Shown piece after piece: positions 17,914 through 24,855 of a stretch of DNA of 32,719 bases. Below the pieces are notes generated by a model. It was not told the DNA's origin. It was given only the letters and a program-made list of their open reading frames with translations, and did not search any database. The DNA is taken from NCBI GenBank assembly GCA_020354785.1, contig CP070654.1:2706198-2738916 (forward strand), in the 5' to 3' direction. Source of the stretch: Bacteroidales bacterium (lineage in GTDB: Bacteria; Bacteroidota; Bacteroidia; Bacteroidales; UBA10428). The first letter of the stretch is position 1, and each line of letters starts with the position of its first letter. Both the position numbers and the translations under genes were made by a program.

Positions 17914-18981
17914 ATGACACTGGAAGATTTAGGATATAACAGCAGTCTGGAAAAATCCAGAATTCAACAAAACCTGGAAACTTTGGATATAGGAAGGATT
18001 ATATCGGAACATAAAGAAAGATATGTGGTAAAAACAGCAAACTATGAATTTGAAGCTGAAATTACCGGGAATTTACGATTCACTGCTTCTATTCGTTCTG
18101 ACTTTCCTGCTGTGGGTGACTGGGTTGCCGTTTCAGTTTTTGATAATAACCTGGCAATAATACATAAAATTCTCCCAAGAAAAAATTTGCTTGAAAGACA
18201 ATCTGTTGGAAAATTCGGAGAAAAACAACCAATTGCAGCAAATATAGATTTTGCTTTTATTATGCAGTCTGCAGACAGAGATTTTAATATAAACCGGCTG
18301 GAACGATATTTAACAATATGTTATTCTGCAAGAGTGGTGCCCATAATTGTATTAAGTAAGACAGATCTGATAAGCGAAACCGAATCAGGTATTTTATTAA
18401 AAAAGCTGGGATCAAGAATAGGAAACATCAGGGTTTTCGCTATAAGTAACCAGACTAAAGCCGGTTACGACAGGCTGCTGAAGGTCCTGAAAAAAGGTAA
18501 AACATACTGTATTCTGGGCTCATCAGGTGTAGGAAAATCAACATTAATTAATAACCTGGCGGGAAAGGATGTTATGAGAACACGTTCAATTAGTATTAGT
18601 ACAAAGAAGGGAAGGCATACAACAAGTCATCGCGAATTGATAGTGCTTGAAGGCGGGGGAATCTTTATCGATAATCCGGGCATGAGGGAGGTTGGAATAG
18701 CAGATACAGCAGATGGACTGGAAACAGCATTTGATACTATTTTCAATTTATCCGGTGATTGCAAATTCAAGGATTGTACCCATACTCATGAAAAGGGATG
18801 TGCTGTCTTAGCTGCAGTAGAAAAGGGCATTCTTGATAAAGCAACTTATAATAATTACCTGAAAATTGAAAAAGAAAATTTACGGTTTAAGACAAGTATT
18901 TTTGAAAAGAGAAAAAAGGACAGGGCATTTGGAAAAATTTGCAAGGAAGGTGTGAAGAAGAGAAAACAGGATAAATATTAA
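17914..18981 (+). CDS. rsgA: Ribosome small subunit-dependent GTPase A (RsgA)
   Basis: This circularly permuted GTPase acts in late 30S subunit maturation. The G motifs occur in the permuted order expected: G4 SKTD (residues 148-151), G1 GSSGVGKST (202-210), then G3 in DNPGMRE. The N-terminal third is the OB-fold (DFPAVGDWVAV). The C-terminal zinc-binding segment is CKFKDCTHTHEKGC, with Cys and His ligands. Residues 320-355 form a very basic tail. At 355 residues it is of usual length. It is transcribed divergently from araA across a 165-bp gap, and its stop is 4 bp before the next gene. Confidence 0.93.
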   Translation: MTLEDLGYNSSLEKSRIQQNLETLDIGRIISEHKERYVVKTANYEFEAEITGNLRFTASIRSDFPAVGDWVAVSVFDNNLAIIHKILPRKNLLERQSVGKFGEKQPIAANIDFAFIMQSADRDFNINRLERYLTICYSARVVPIIVLSKTDLISETESGILLKKLGSRIGNIRVFAISNQTKAGYDRLLKVLKKGKTYCILGSSGVGKSTLINNLAGKDVMRTRSISISTKKGRHTTSHRELIVLEGGGIFIDNPGMREVGIADTADGLETAFDTIFNLSGDCKFKDCTHTHEKGCAVLAAVEKGILDKATYNNYLKIEKENLRFKTSIFEKRKKDRAFGKICKEGVKKRKQDKY

Positions 18982-18985
18982 GCGG

Positions 18986-19771
18986 ATGAAAAAAGAACTG
19001 TTATCGATTTTATGCGTTATTTTTTCTGTCACTATTAAAGGACAACAGGTTGATTCAATTCCACTGATTGATTTGCATATACATTTAAAAGGTGATTTGA
19101 CTTTGGAAGAAGCAGTTTTAAAGTCAGAACATGACGGGGTACAATATGGGATTGCTGCAAATTGCGGACTGGGATTTCCGGTACAGAATGATGCACAGAT
19201 TGACTCATTCATAAATATATTAAGCAAATACCCGCAATTTTATAAAGGAATGCAGGCAGAAGGAAGAGAATGGATTAAGTTATTCTCTGAAAAATCCATT
19301 AAAAAATTTGACTATGTATTTACAGATGCCATGACATTTGTTGATGAAAAGGGAAGAAGGAACAGGATATGGATTGAAGAAGAAACCTGGATAGAAAATG
19401 AAGAGGATTTTATGGATTATTATGTTAAGGTAATAGTGGGAATATTAAATAATGAACCTGTGGATATCTATGTAAATCCTACATATTTACCTGCTCAATT
19501 ATATGACAGATATGACTATTTCTGGAGTGAGGGGAGAATGGATAAAGTAATAAGTGCTGCAAAAAACAATAATATTGCAATTGAAATAAACAACCGGTTT
19601 AAAATACCATCAGCCAGATTTATAAGAAAAGCAAAAAAGGCAGGAGTAAGATTTACTATTGGAACGAATAATATTGATAAAAACTTTTCCAGACCTGAAT
19701 ACGCGCTGGAAATAATCAGAAAGTGCGGACTGACCAGGAATGATTTTTTTATACCTGATAAGAGGGAGTAA
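18986..19771 (+). CDS. PHP-like metal-dependent hydrolase family protein, probably exported
   Basis: This 261-residue protein starts with a short hydrophobic stretch (LLSILCVIFSVTIKG) that looks like a signal peptide. The mature part opens with PLIDLHIHLKGDLTLEEAV, the HxH motif that begins PHP and amidohydrolase barrels. The later segment KNNNIAIEINNRFKIPS and the final strand VRFTIGTNNID follow the PHP pattern. However, the usual His after the strand is replaced in VNPTYLP, and the usual SDAH-type end is TNNID, so the metal site is altered. The substrate is unknown. It lies 4 bp after rsgA, and its end overlaps the end of the convergent radical SAM gene by 23 bp. Confidence 0.7.
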   Translation: MKKELLSILCVIFSVTIKGQQVDSIPLIDLHIHLKGDLTLEEAVLKSEHDGVQYGIAANCGLGFPVQNDAQIDSFINILSKYPQFYKGMQAEGREWIKLFSEKSIKKFDYVFTDAMTFVDEKGRRNRIWIEEETWIENEEDFMDYYVKVIVGILNNEPVDIYVNPTYLPAQLYDRYDYFWSEGRMDKVISAAKNNNIAIEINNRFKIPSARFIRKAKKAGVRFTIGTNNIDKNFSRPEYALEIIRKCGLTRNDFFIPDKRE

Positions 19772-21110
19772 ACATCGACTCAAGAAAAACAGTATCACTA
19801 ATATCTTTCCCTTGCAATGTGGATTCAATATATGCGATTCTTTTCTTTTCAGCTTTGGCGAGTTTCATGTAACCAAGATTAGCAGCCAGGTAAATGAAAG
19901 GATTATATAAATTTCCTCTGAATCTTTTAATTATTGAGCGACGGCTGTAAAATTTTTCCTTGGCATTAATTTTTCCTAATTGAAGCTCAAGAGGAGTCAT
20001 CTTTGCGGGCCTGAATACAACAGTATGATGATCATAATATTCCCATCTGTCATTGATAATACGGCCATTTTTTTTGAATTCATCGTATATTCTGGTCCCC
20101 GGGTATGGTGTTAAAATATTAAACGATGCTGAACATATATGATTTTTTATAAGAAATTTAAGAGTATCCCTAAAGGTCTGGGAGGTATCATGATCAAAAC
20201 CAAATATAACCGAAGCCTGAATAACAATACCCATTTTTCTTATTTTTTTTAATGCCTGCCTCACATTTTCGATTTTTCCATCTAATTTTTTCATATTTTT
20301 TAACTGACTTTCAACAACTGTTTCCAGTCCGATAAAAAGACCTTTACAACCGCTATCTTTTGCAAGCTGCATCAATTCAGTATTTTTAGCAAAAGATATT
20401 GAAGCTTGTGCAAGCCAGCCGATTTTAAGAGGTTTAATTGCCGTAAAAAGCTTTCTGGCATAATGTTGATTACCTATGATGTTATCGTCTAAAAAAATAA
20501 ATCTTTTTGCCTTTGATTCAATAATATCTCTAACAACATTCTCAACAGGTATGTGTTTTACCTTTTTTCCAAATATTTTTGAGACACAACAAAAGTCACA
20601 GTCATAGGGGCATCCCCTGGTAGTCATAACAGGGAATAAATTAAACACCCTCTTGGATTTAAAGGCTGAGAAGTTCTTTGGAATATATCTGCTTAAATCG
20701 GGATCAGGATCATGGTACCTGCGCTTCAGTTTATTATTCCTGATATCCTGTAATACCTGTTCCCATACACCTTCGGCTTCACCAATAACTACAGCATCAG
20801 CATATTGAAGTGCTTCATCGGGAAGTATAGTAGGATGAATACCTCCCATAATGATCGTTTTGCCTCTCCTTTTAAATTTTTTTGAAATATCATATGCTCT
20901 CTTTGCATTTGAAGTCATAAAACTAATACCAACAATATCACAGTCTTCCTCAAAATCAATTGTCATATGCTCTTCTTCAACAATTTTAACCTGGTGTTCT
21001 TTTGGTGTAAGACCTTCAAGAATAAATAAGGCCAGCTGGGGAATTATAATACCTTTATTGGTGTAAGCATGTTTATCTCTTGCCGGGGAAATTAATAATA
21101 TTTTCATCAT
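19749..21110 (-). CDS. B12-binding-domain radical SAM protein
   Basis: This 453-residue protein has a cobalamin-binding-like N-terminal domain (about 1-140, with the segment TIIMGGIHPTILPDEAL). A radical SAM domain follows, with C167, C171 and C174 in RGCPYDCDFC ligating the 4Fe-4S cluster. The C-terminal part (YYDHHTVVFRPAKMTPLEL) resembles the DUF4070-type region seen in HpnP-like and related proteins. Such enzymes often methylate or rearrange unactivated carbon in lipids, hopanoids or pigments; the substrate here is unknown. It starts at tandem ATGs (21110/21107), 30 bp after the cold-shock gene, so it may share that transcript. Its end overlaps the PHP-like gene tail to tail. Confidence 0.85.
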   Translation of the reverse strand: MMKILLISPARDKHAYTNKGIIIPQLALFILEGLTPKEHQVKIVEEEHMTIDFEEDCDIVGISFMTSNAKRAYDISKKFKRRGKTIIMGGIHPTILPDEALQYADAVVIGEAEGVWEQVLQDIRNNKLKRRYHDPDPDLSRYIPKNFSAFKSKRVFNLFPVMTTRGCPYDCDFCCVSKIFGKKVKHIPVENVVRDIIESKAKRFIFLDDNIIGNQHYARKLFTAIKPLKIGWLAQASISFAKNTELMQLAKDSGCKGLFIGLETVVESQLKNMKKLDGKIENVRQALKKIRKMGIVIQASVIFGFDHDTSQTFRDTLKFLIKNHICSASFNILTPYPGTRIYDEFKKNGRIINDRWEYYDHHTVVFRPAKMTPLELQLGKINAKEKFYSRRSIIKRFRGNLYNPFIYLAANLGYMKLAKAEKKRIAYIESTLQGKDISDTVFLESMFTPSYQV

Positions 21111-21140
21111 CCGGATTAATTTATTTTCAAATATGAGCTT

Positions 21141-21341
21141 TTATTTTGTTAACTTAACATCAAATGCCACTAGTCCTTTTTCTCCGCTTTTAGTCTGGAA
21201 TTCAACTTTTTGACCTTGTTCAAGCCCCAGATATGAAACTGATAATCCTGAACGATGAACAAATACGTCCTGGCCTTCTTCGGTTTCAATAAATCCGTAT
21301 CCTTTGGATTCGTTATACCATTTTACTTTTCCTGTTGCCAT
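21141..21341 (-). CDS. Cold-shock domain protein (CspA family)
   Basis: This is a 66-residue single-stranded nucleic-acid-binding protein with an OB fold. It begins MATGKVKWYNESKGYGFIE, with RNP1 (KGYGFIE) and RNP2 (DVFVH) both present. The start is the ATG at 21341. The frame is open for 21 codons upstream, but that overlaps the end of the RRM gene and does not match the family. It probably acts as an RNA chaperone. It lies 22 bp after the RRM gene on the same strand, so two different RNA-binding folds are likely made from one message. Confidence 0.93.
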   Translation of the reverse strand: MATGKVKWYNESKGYGFIETEEGQDVFVHRSGLSVSYLGLEQGQKVEFQTKSGEKGLVAFDVKLTK

Positions 21342-21363
21342 AATTTTTCTGTTAATTTTAATA

Positions 21364-21627
21364 TTAGTAACGATTATGATTTGTACGTTTCGGTTTTGCT
21401 TCATTAATGATAACCTTCCTGCTTTCTAATTCTCCCCCATTAAGTTCTTTTATTGCTTTTCTTGCCTCATCATTGTTGGTCATTTCAACAAATGCAAAAC
21501 CTTTACTTCTTCCGCTGTACTTATCTTTGATGATTTTTACCGAAGTAACCTCTCCGTATTCCTCAAAAATACCTTTTAGATCATTTTCATCTACCTTGTA
21601 ACTTAAGTTACCTATATAAATGTTCAT
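21364..21627 (-). CDS. Single-RRM RNA-binding protein
   Basis: This 87-residue protein is one RNA recognition motif with almost nothing else. RNP2 is IYIGNL (residues 3-8) and RNP1 is KGFAFVEM in the middle, with a short basic tail (KPKRTNHNRY). Bacterial single-RRM proteins occur mainly in cyanobacteria (Rbp) and Bacteroidota and bind single-stranded RNA. Targets here are unknown. No Shine-Dalgarno precedes the ATG; the 20 nt before it are A/T-rich. A structured candidate leader lies 40-80 nt upstream, which would suit autoregulation or temperature control. It is the first gene of a likely operon with the cold-shock gene. Confidence 0.93.
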   Translation of the reverse strand: MNIYIGNLSYKVDENDLKGIFEEYGEVTSVKIIKDKYSGRSKGFAFVEMTNNDEARKAIKELNGGELESRKVIINEAKPKRTNHNRY

Positions 21628-21664
21628 TTTTTAAATTTATTTGGTTTATAATATCAGGCTAAGT

Positions 21665-21705
21665 GCCAGAATCGAAATTAATCTTTGATTCTGGCGTTTT
21701 GCCAG
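21665..21705 (-). promoter_or_regulatory. Competing hairpins in the candidate leader of the RRM/cold-shock operon
   Basis: GCCAGAATC (21665-21673) and GATTCTGGC (21687-21695) are a perfect 9-bp inverted repeat with a 13-nt loop. The CTGGC inside the second arm can instead pair with GCCAG at 21701-21705 (loop GTTTT). The two hairpins therefore exclude each other. On the minus strand this lies about 40 nt before the RRM start. Read on the plus strand, the larger hairpin is followed by T-runs and would look like a terminator, although no plus-strand gene ends here. Confidence 0.5.
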
Positions 21706-21836
21706 CTTTTGCTTTTTTATTAAAGTAATCTGATTGTTTTTAATTATTACTAAAAGATTTAAGAAGGAGGACTATAATTGACCTAAATAATAAAAGAAAA
21801 TCAGTTAAATCAAGAAGCCAGTTTCTAAATCAGGCA

Positions 21837-21844
21837 CAAATGTA
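21837..21844 (-). promoter_or_regulatory. Candidate -7 element for the RRM/cold-shock operon
   Basis: The minus strand reads TACATTTG, matching TAnnTTTG. The -33 region is weak. Use of this site would give a leader of roughly 200 nt before the RRM start, containing the competing hairpins. Confidence 0.33.
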
Positions 21845-21911
21845 CACTTATTTTGTTGACTTTTACATAATTTCATTTTTTTTTGATAAGAATTTTAAAT
21901 AAAACAAGAGT

Positions 21912-21942
21912 ATTGGTTAAAATTCATATAATACTATATTTG
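21912..21942 (+). promoter_or_regulatory. Bacteroidota-type promoter for ppa
   Basis: ATTG at 21912-21915 and TATATTTG at 21935-21942 are separated by exactly 19 bp. This matches the Bacteroidota sigma-ABfr consensus (TTG, then TAnnTTTG). Transcription would start near 21950, about 30 nt before the ppa ATG. It is the best promoter in the window. Confidence 0.65.
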
Positions 21943-21980
21943 AATATGGTTATAAACAAGTTATACTTATTAGCTAAAAA

Positions 21981-22694
21981 ATGAAAAATAATAGTAGAAT
22001 AGGGATATTATCCGGAATATATCTCTTATCAGCTTTATTTACAATTATTTCCTGTAAATATTCATCGCAGGTTAAGATGGAAAATGATGAACCATCACTT
22101 TCATCTGAAAATTCCTTTACTATTACCGGAGAAAGACATTTTGTTTCGGAATACGAACCTCTTTATTCAGACGGTGATATTAATGTTGTAGTGGAAATTC
22201 CAACAGGAACATCAGAGAAATGGGAGGTAAATAAAATTAGTGGTAATATTGAATGGGAATTTAAATATGGAGAGCCAAGAATAGTAAGGTATCTTGGATA
22301 TCCTGCGAATTACGGAATGATTCCCGGAACCCTGGCATCTTTAGAATCAGAGGGAGATGGCGACCCCTTGGATGCTATTATCCTTGGTCCTCCGGTTAAA
22401 AGAGGTGATATAGTAAGATGCAGACTTATAGGTGTCCTTGAATTGCTGGATAAGGGTGTCTGTGATGATAAACTGATAACTGTCCGTGCAGGCACGCACT
22501 TTTATGAAATCAACAGTATCAGGGAACTCGACAAAGACTTTGAAGGTGTTACAGATATTCTGCGTTTATGGTTCGCAAATTATAAAGGCCCCGGTATTAT
22601 AGAAATAACAGGCTTTGGAGACAGGGAAAGAGCTTTTCAGATACTTGAGTCAGCAATTGAAGCTTACCGGCAGTATGGAACAGAAGATAATTAA
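21981..22694 (+). CDS. ppa: Family I inorganic pyrophosphatase with lipoprotein signal
   Basis: This enzyme hydrolyses pyrophosphate to two phosphates. Residues 1-25 form a hydrophobic signal ending in IISC (C25), a lipobox, followed by a Ser/Glu-rich linker to about residue 50. The catalytic domain retains the residues known from E. coli PPase: VVVEIP and KWEV (Glu, Lys, Glu), YPANYG (two Tyr), DGDPLD (D126, D128, D131), D157, D162, K164, and Y201-K202. It should therefore be active. A membrane-anchored periplasmic form is unusual, since most family I enzymes are cytosolic. It has its own strong promoter. The next gene is 76 bp downstream on the same strand. Confidence 0.88.
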   Translation: MKNNSRIGILSGIYLLSALFTIISCKYSSQVKMENDEPSLSSENSFTITGERHFVSEYEPLYSDGDINVVVEIPTGTSEKWEVNKISGNIEWEFKYGEPRIVRYLGYPANYGMIPGTLASLESEGDGDPLDAIILGPPVKRGDIVRCRLIGVLELLDKGVCDDKLITVRAGTHFYEINSIRELDKDFEGVTDILRLWFANYKGPGIIEITGFGDRERAFQILESAIEAYRQYGTEDN

Positions 22695-22770
22695 TAAAAT
22701 TGATATGGCAATTATTAAATATTATTTATAGTTTTAGATTTTATAATATATAATCAAAAAAATTTTACAC

Positions 22771-23748
22771 ATGAATCTAAAAACCAGTTATTTGGGATTG
22801 GAGTTAGAATCACCAATTGTTGTTGGAAGTTCGGGACTGACACTCTCACTAAACAATATTAAAAAATTCGCAGGTTATGGTGCAGGTGCAATAGTCCTGA
22901 AATCATTATTTGAAGAACAAATCATGTTTGAGACCAAAAACAGTCTAGAGAGTTATGATACTTACCAGCATCCTGAAGCCCTTGATTACTTAAAGAGCAT
23001 TGCCCGGGATCAGAGTATTATGAATTACCTCGATCTTATACAGGAAGCAAAAAAAGCCGTTAGTGTTCCTATAATAGCAAGTATAAACTGCGTGAGTGAT
23101 AATAAATGGACTGAATTTGCAGGGGACCTGGAGAATGCGGGAGCCGACGCGCTGGAATTAAACATTTTTATAACGGACTTTCAGAAATTAAACAGCTCTC
23201 AAATTGAGGATTTATATATAAAAATCATCGAGGATGTTAAAGGTAATACGGGACTTCCGATTGCTATAAAAGTCAGCTACTTTTTCACAAATCTTCCCCG
23301 GGTGTTGTTGAAGCTAGGCTATACAGGTGTTAACGGGCTTGTGTTATTTAACCGCTATTACAGCCCCGATATTGACATAGAGAATCTGAAAGTTACTTCA
23401 GGTTCGTACTTTAGCTCGCCTGATGAAGTTATTGTACCTCTCAGATGGATAGGAATGATCGCCGATAGTGTTTCATGCGACATTTCCGCAACAACCGGCG
23501 TGCATACTGCCGTTGAAGCTATAAAGTTATTCATGGTAGGTGCCACAACGGTACAGATTTGTTCCACCCTGTACAAAAATGGTATTGACTACTTAAAGAA
23601 CATAGTGCAGGACCTTGCAAACTGGATGAAAGATCACAACTATAACAGCATTGATCAGATAAGAGGTATTTTAAAATCAAAAAGCACGGAAGAACAAAAA
23701 CTGTTCAGCAGAACCCAATATATGAGGCACTACTCTAAGCAGGAATAA
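22771..23748 (+). CDS. Dihydroorotate dehydrogenase-like FMN-barrel protein
   Basis: This 325-residue protein has the N terminus of the class 1 DHOD/PreA family (LKTSYLGLELESPIVVGSSGLTL) and an FMN-type TIM-barrel pattern with AIKVSY and a late GATTVQICSTLYKNG segment. Where true DHODs carry the N-x-SCPN active-site loop, this one reads LELNIFITD, without Cys or Ser in the expected place. It is therefore probably not PyrD. Similar proteins are annotated in many Bacteroidota as DHOD-like, with no known reaction. Its stop is 12 bp before the adenosine deaminase gene, so the two are likely co-transcribed and may share a nucleotide or nucleoside role. Confidence 0.8.
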   Translation: MNLKTSYLGLELESPIVVGSSGLTLSLNNIKKFAGYGAGAIVLKSLFEEQIMFETKNSLESYDTYQHPEALDYLKSIARDQSIMNYLDLIQEAKKAVSVPIIASINCVSDNKWTEFAGDLENAGADALELNIFITDFQKLNSSQIEDLYIKIIEDVKGNTGLPIAIKVSYFFTNLPRVLLKLGYTGVNGLVLFNRYYSPDIDIENLKVTSGSYFSSPDEVIVPLRWIGMIADSVSCDISATTGVHTAVEAIKLFMVGATTVQICSTLYKNGIDYLKNIVQDLANWMKDHNYNSIDQIRGILKSKSTEEQKLFSRTQYMRHYSKQE

Positions 23749-23760
23749 TATAATACGGGA

Positions 23761-24774
23761 ATGAACAGGGAACGGTTTATAAAAGACTTACCAAAAGTTG
23801 AGCTACATATTCACCTTGAGGGTGCTATACCCGTTATAGCTCTCTGGAATTTAATAGTAAAATATAAAGGAAATAAAAATATAGGTAATGCTGAAGAGCT
23901 TGCTGAAAGATTTAAATATAAGGATTTCCCGCAGTTCATTGAAACCTGGGGCTGGAAGAATCAATTTTTAAGAGAATACGAAGATTTTAAATATATCGCA
24001 AAAGAAGTGGCATGTGATTTAAAAGATCAAAATATCAGGTATGTTGAAATGTTTTATACTCCTGCTGACCATTTTCATAAAAACATTGAACTTCAGAAAC
24101 TCACTGAAGCAGTAAGGGAAGGATTTAATTATTACGCAAATGAGATCGATATACTGTTAATTGCAGATTTATGCAGAGATGCCGGTCCTGATTCCGGAAT
24201 GCCGGTTGTGAATCAACTAAGTGAATTGAAAGACACAGGAGTTATAGGTATAGGTATTGGAGGTTCAGAACATAAATATCCTCCTGCTCCTTTTAAGCAG
24301 GTATATGAAAGAGCCAGGAAATATGGCTTTAAAACAACAGCTCATGCAGGTGAGGCTGCAGGTGCAGATAGTATCTGGGGTGCAATTAATGAACTCAAAG
24401 CTGACAGAATAGGGCACGCGACAAGGGCATTCGAGGATGACAGGCTGGTTGAATATCTTGGAAATAAACAGATACCCCTGGAAATGTGTCCCATTTCAAA
24501 CCTGAGAACAGGTGTTATAAAGGATATCAAAGAGCATCCTGTTAAGGCCTACTATAAAAAAGGATTAAATGTATTTGTTAATACAGATGATCCGAAGATG
24601 TTTAATAATTGCCTGGATGATGAATATCTGATATTAATGAAAGAGTGCGGATTTGAATTAACTGATATAAAAAAGTTATTGGAAAATTCAATTAATTCTG
24701 CATGGTGTGAAACAGGTAAAAAGCAAAAGCTGATAAACGAGATAAACACATATTTTGAGAGTGTCCTGCGGTAA
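23761..24774 (+). CDS. add: Adenosine deaminase
   Basis: This zinc enzyme deaminates adenosine or deoxyadenosine to inosine in purine salvage. All catalytic positions of the family are visible: H16 and H18 (ELHIHLEGA), H195 and E198 (HAGEAAG), H219 (RIGHA), and D276/D277 (NTDDP). The 337 residues match bacterial Add, and there is no signal peptide, so it is cytosolic. It follows the DHOD-like gene by 12 bp. An adenine deaminase or an aminofutalosine deaminase of the same family cannot be wholly excluded, because the same motifs occur there. Confidence 0.88.
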   Translation: MNRERFIKDLPKVELHIHLEGAIPVIALWNLIVKYKGNKNIGNAEELAERFKYKDFPQFIETWGWKNQFLREYEDFKYIAKEVACDLKDQNIRYVEMFYTPADHFHKNIELQKLTEAVREGFNYYANEIDILLIADLCRDAGPDSGMPVVNQLSELKDTGVIGIGIGGSEHKYPPAPFKQVYERARKYGFKTTAHAGEAAGADSIWGAINELKADRIGHATRAFEDDRLVEYLGNKQIPLEMCPISNLRTGVIKDIKEHPVKAYYKKGLNVFVNTDDPKMFNNCLDDEYLILMKECGFELTDIKKLLENSINSAWCETGKKQKLINEINTYFESVLR

Positions 24775-24783
24775 AAAGTAAGA

Positions 24784-24841
24784 ACTCTGTTTAACTTTAT
24801 TCTAAAGATTAACTAATTTTAACCTGCAGAACAAACAGAGT
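24784..24841. repeat. Spaced 9-bp inverted repeat between add and the propeller gene
   Basis: ACTCTGTTT (24784-24792) and AAACAGAGT (24833-24841) are exact reverse complements around a 40-nt AT-rich spacer. They fill most of the 81-bp gap. The structure could be a long-loop RNA stem at the end of add or a pair of protein sites. No T-run follows, so a simple terminator is unlikely. Confidence 0.4.
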
Positions 24842-24855
24842 ACCCGGAGAAAAAA

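Larger units (their letters stand above)
21628..21980. other. 353-bp divergent intergenic region (RRM gene / ppa)
   Basis: This is the only gene-free stretch above 300 bp. From left to right it holds a hairpin region at 21665-21705, an isolated AAGGAGG on the plus strand at 21764-21770, a candidate minus-strand -7 element at 21837-21844, and the ppa promoter at 21912-21942. I see no tRNA, small RNA of a known family, or convincing ORF. Confidence 0.8.

Noticed and set aside
21342-21404. Upstream start for the cold-shock gene
   Set aside because: It overlaps the end of the RRM gene, and cold-shock proteins begin at the MATGKVKW-type start.
21665-21710. Plus-strand rho-independent terminator
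   Set aside because: The hairpin plus T-runs fit, but the flanking genes are transcribed away from this point, so no known plus-strand transcript ends here. An antisense transcript cannot be excluded.
21777-21902. A possible 41-codon plus-strand ORF after AAGGAGG at 21764-21770
   Set aside because: It would need an ATT start. The encoded peptide is Lys/Phe-rich without recognisable features, and Shine-Dalgarno sites are rarely used in this phylum. It also crosses the candidate RRM promoter element.
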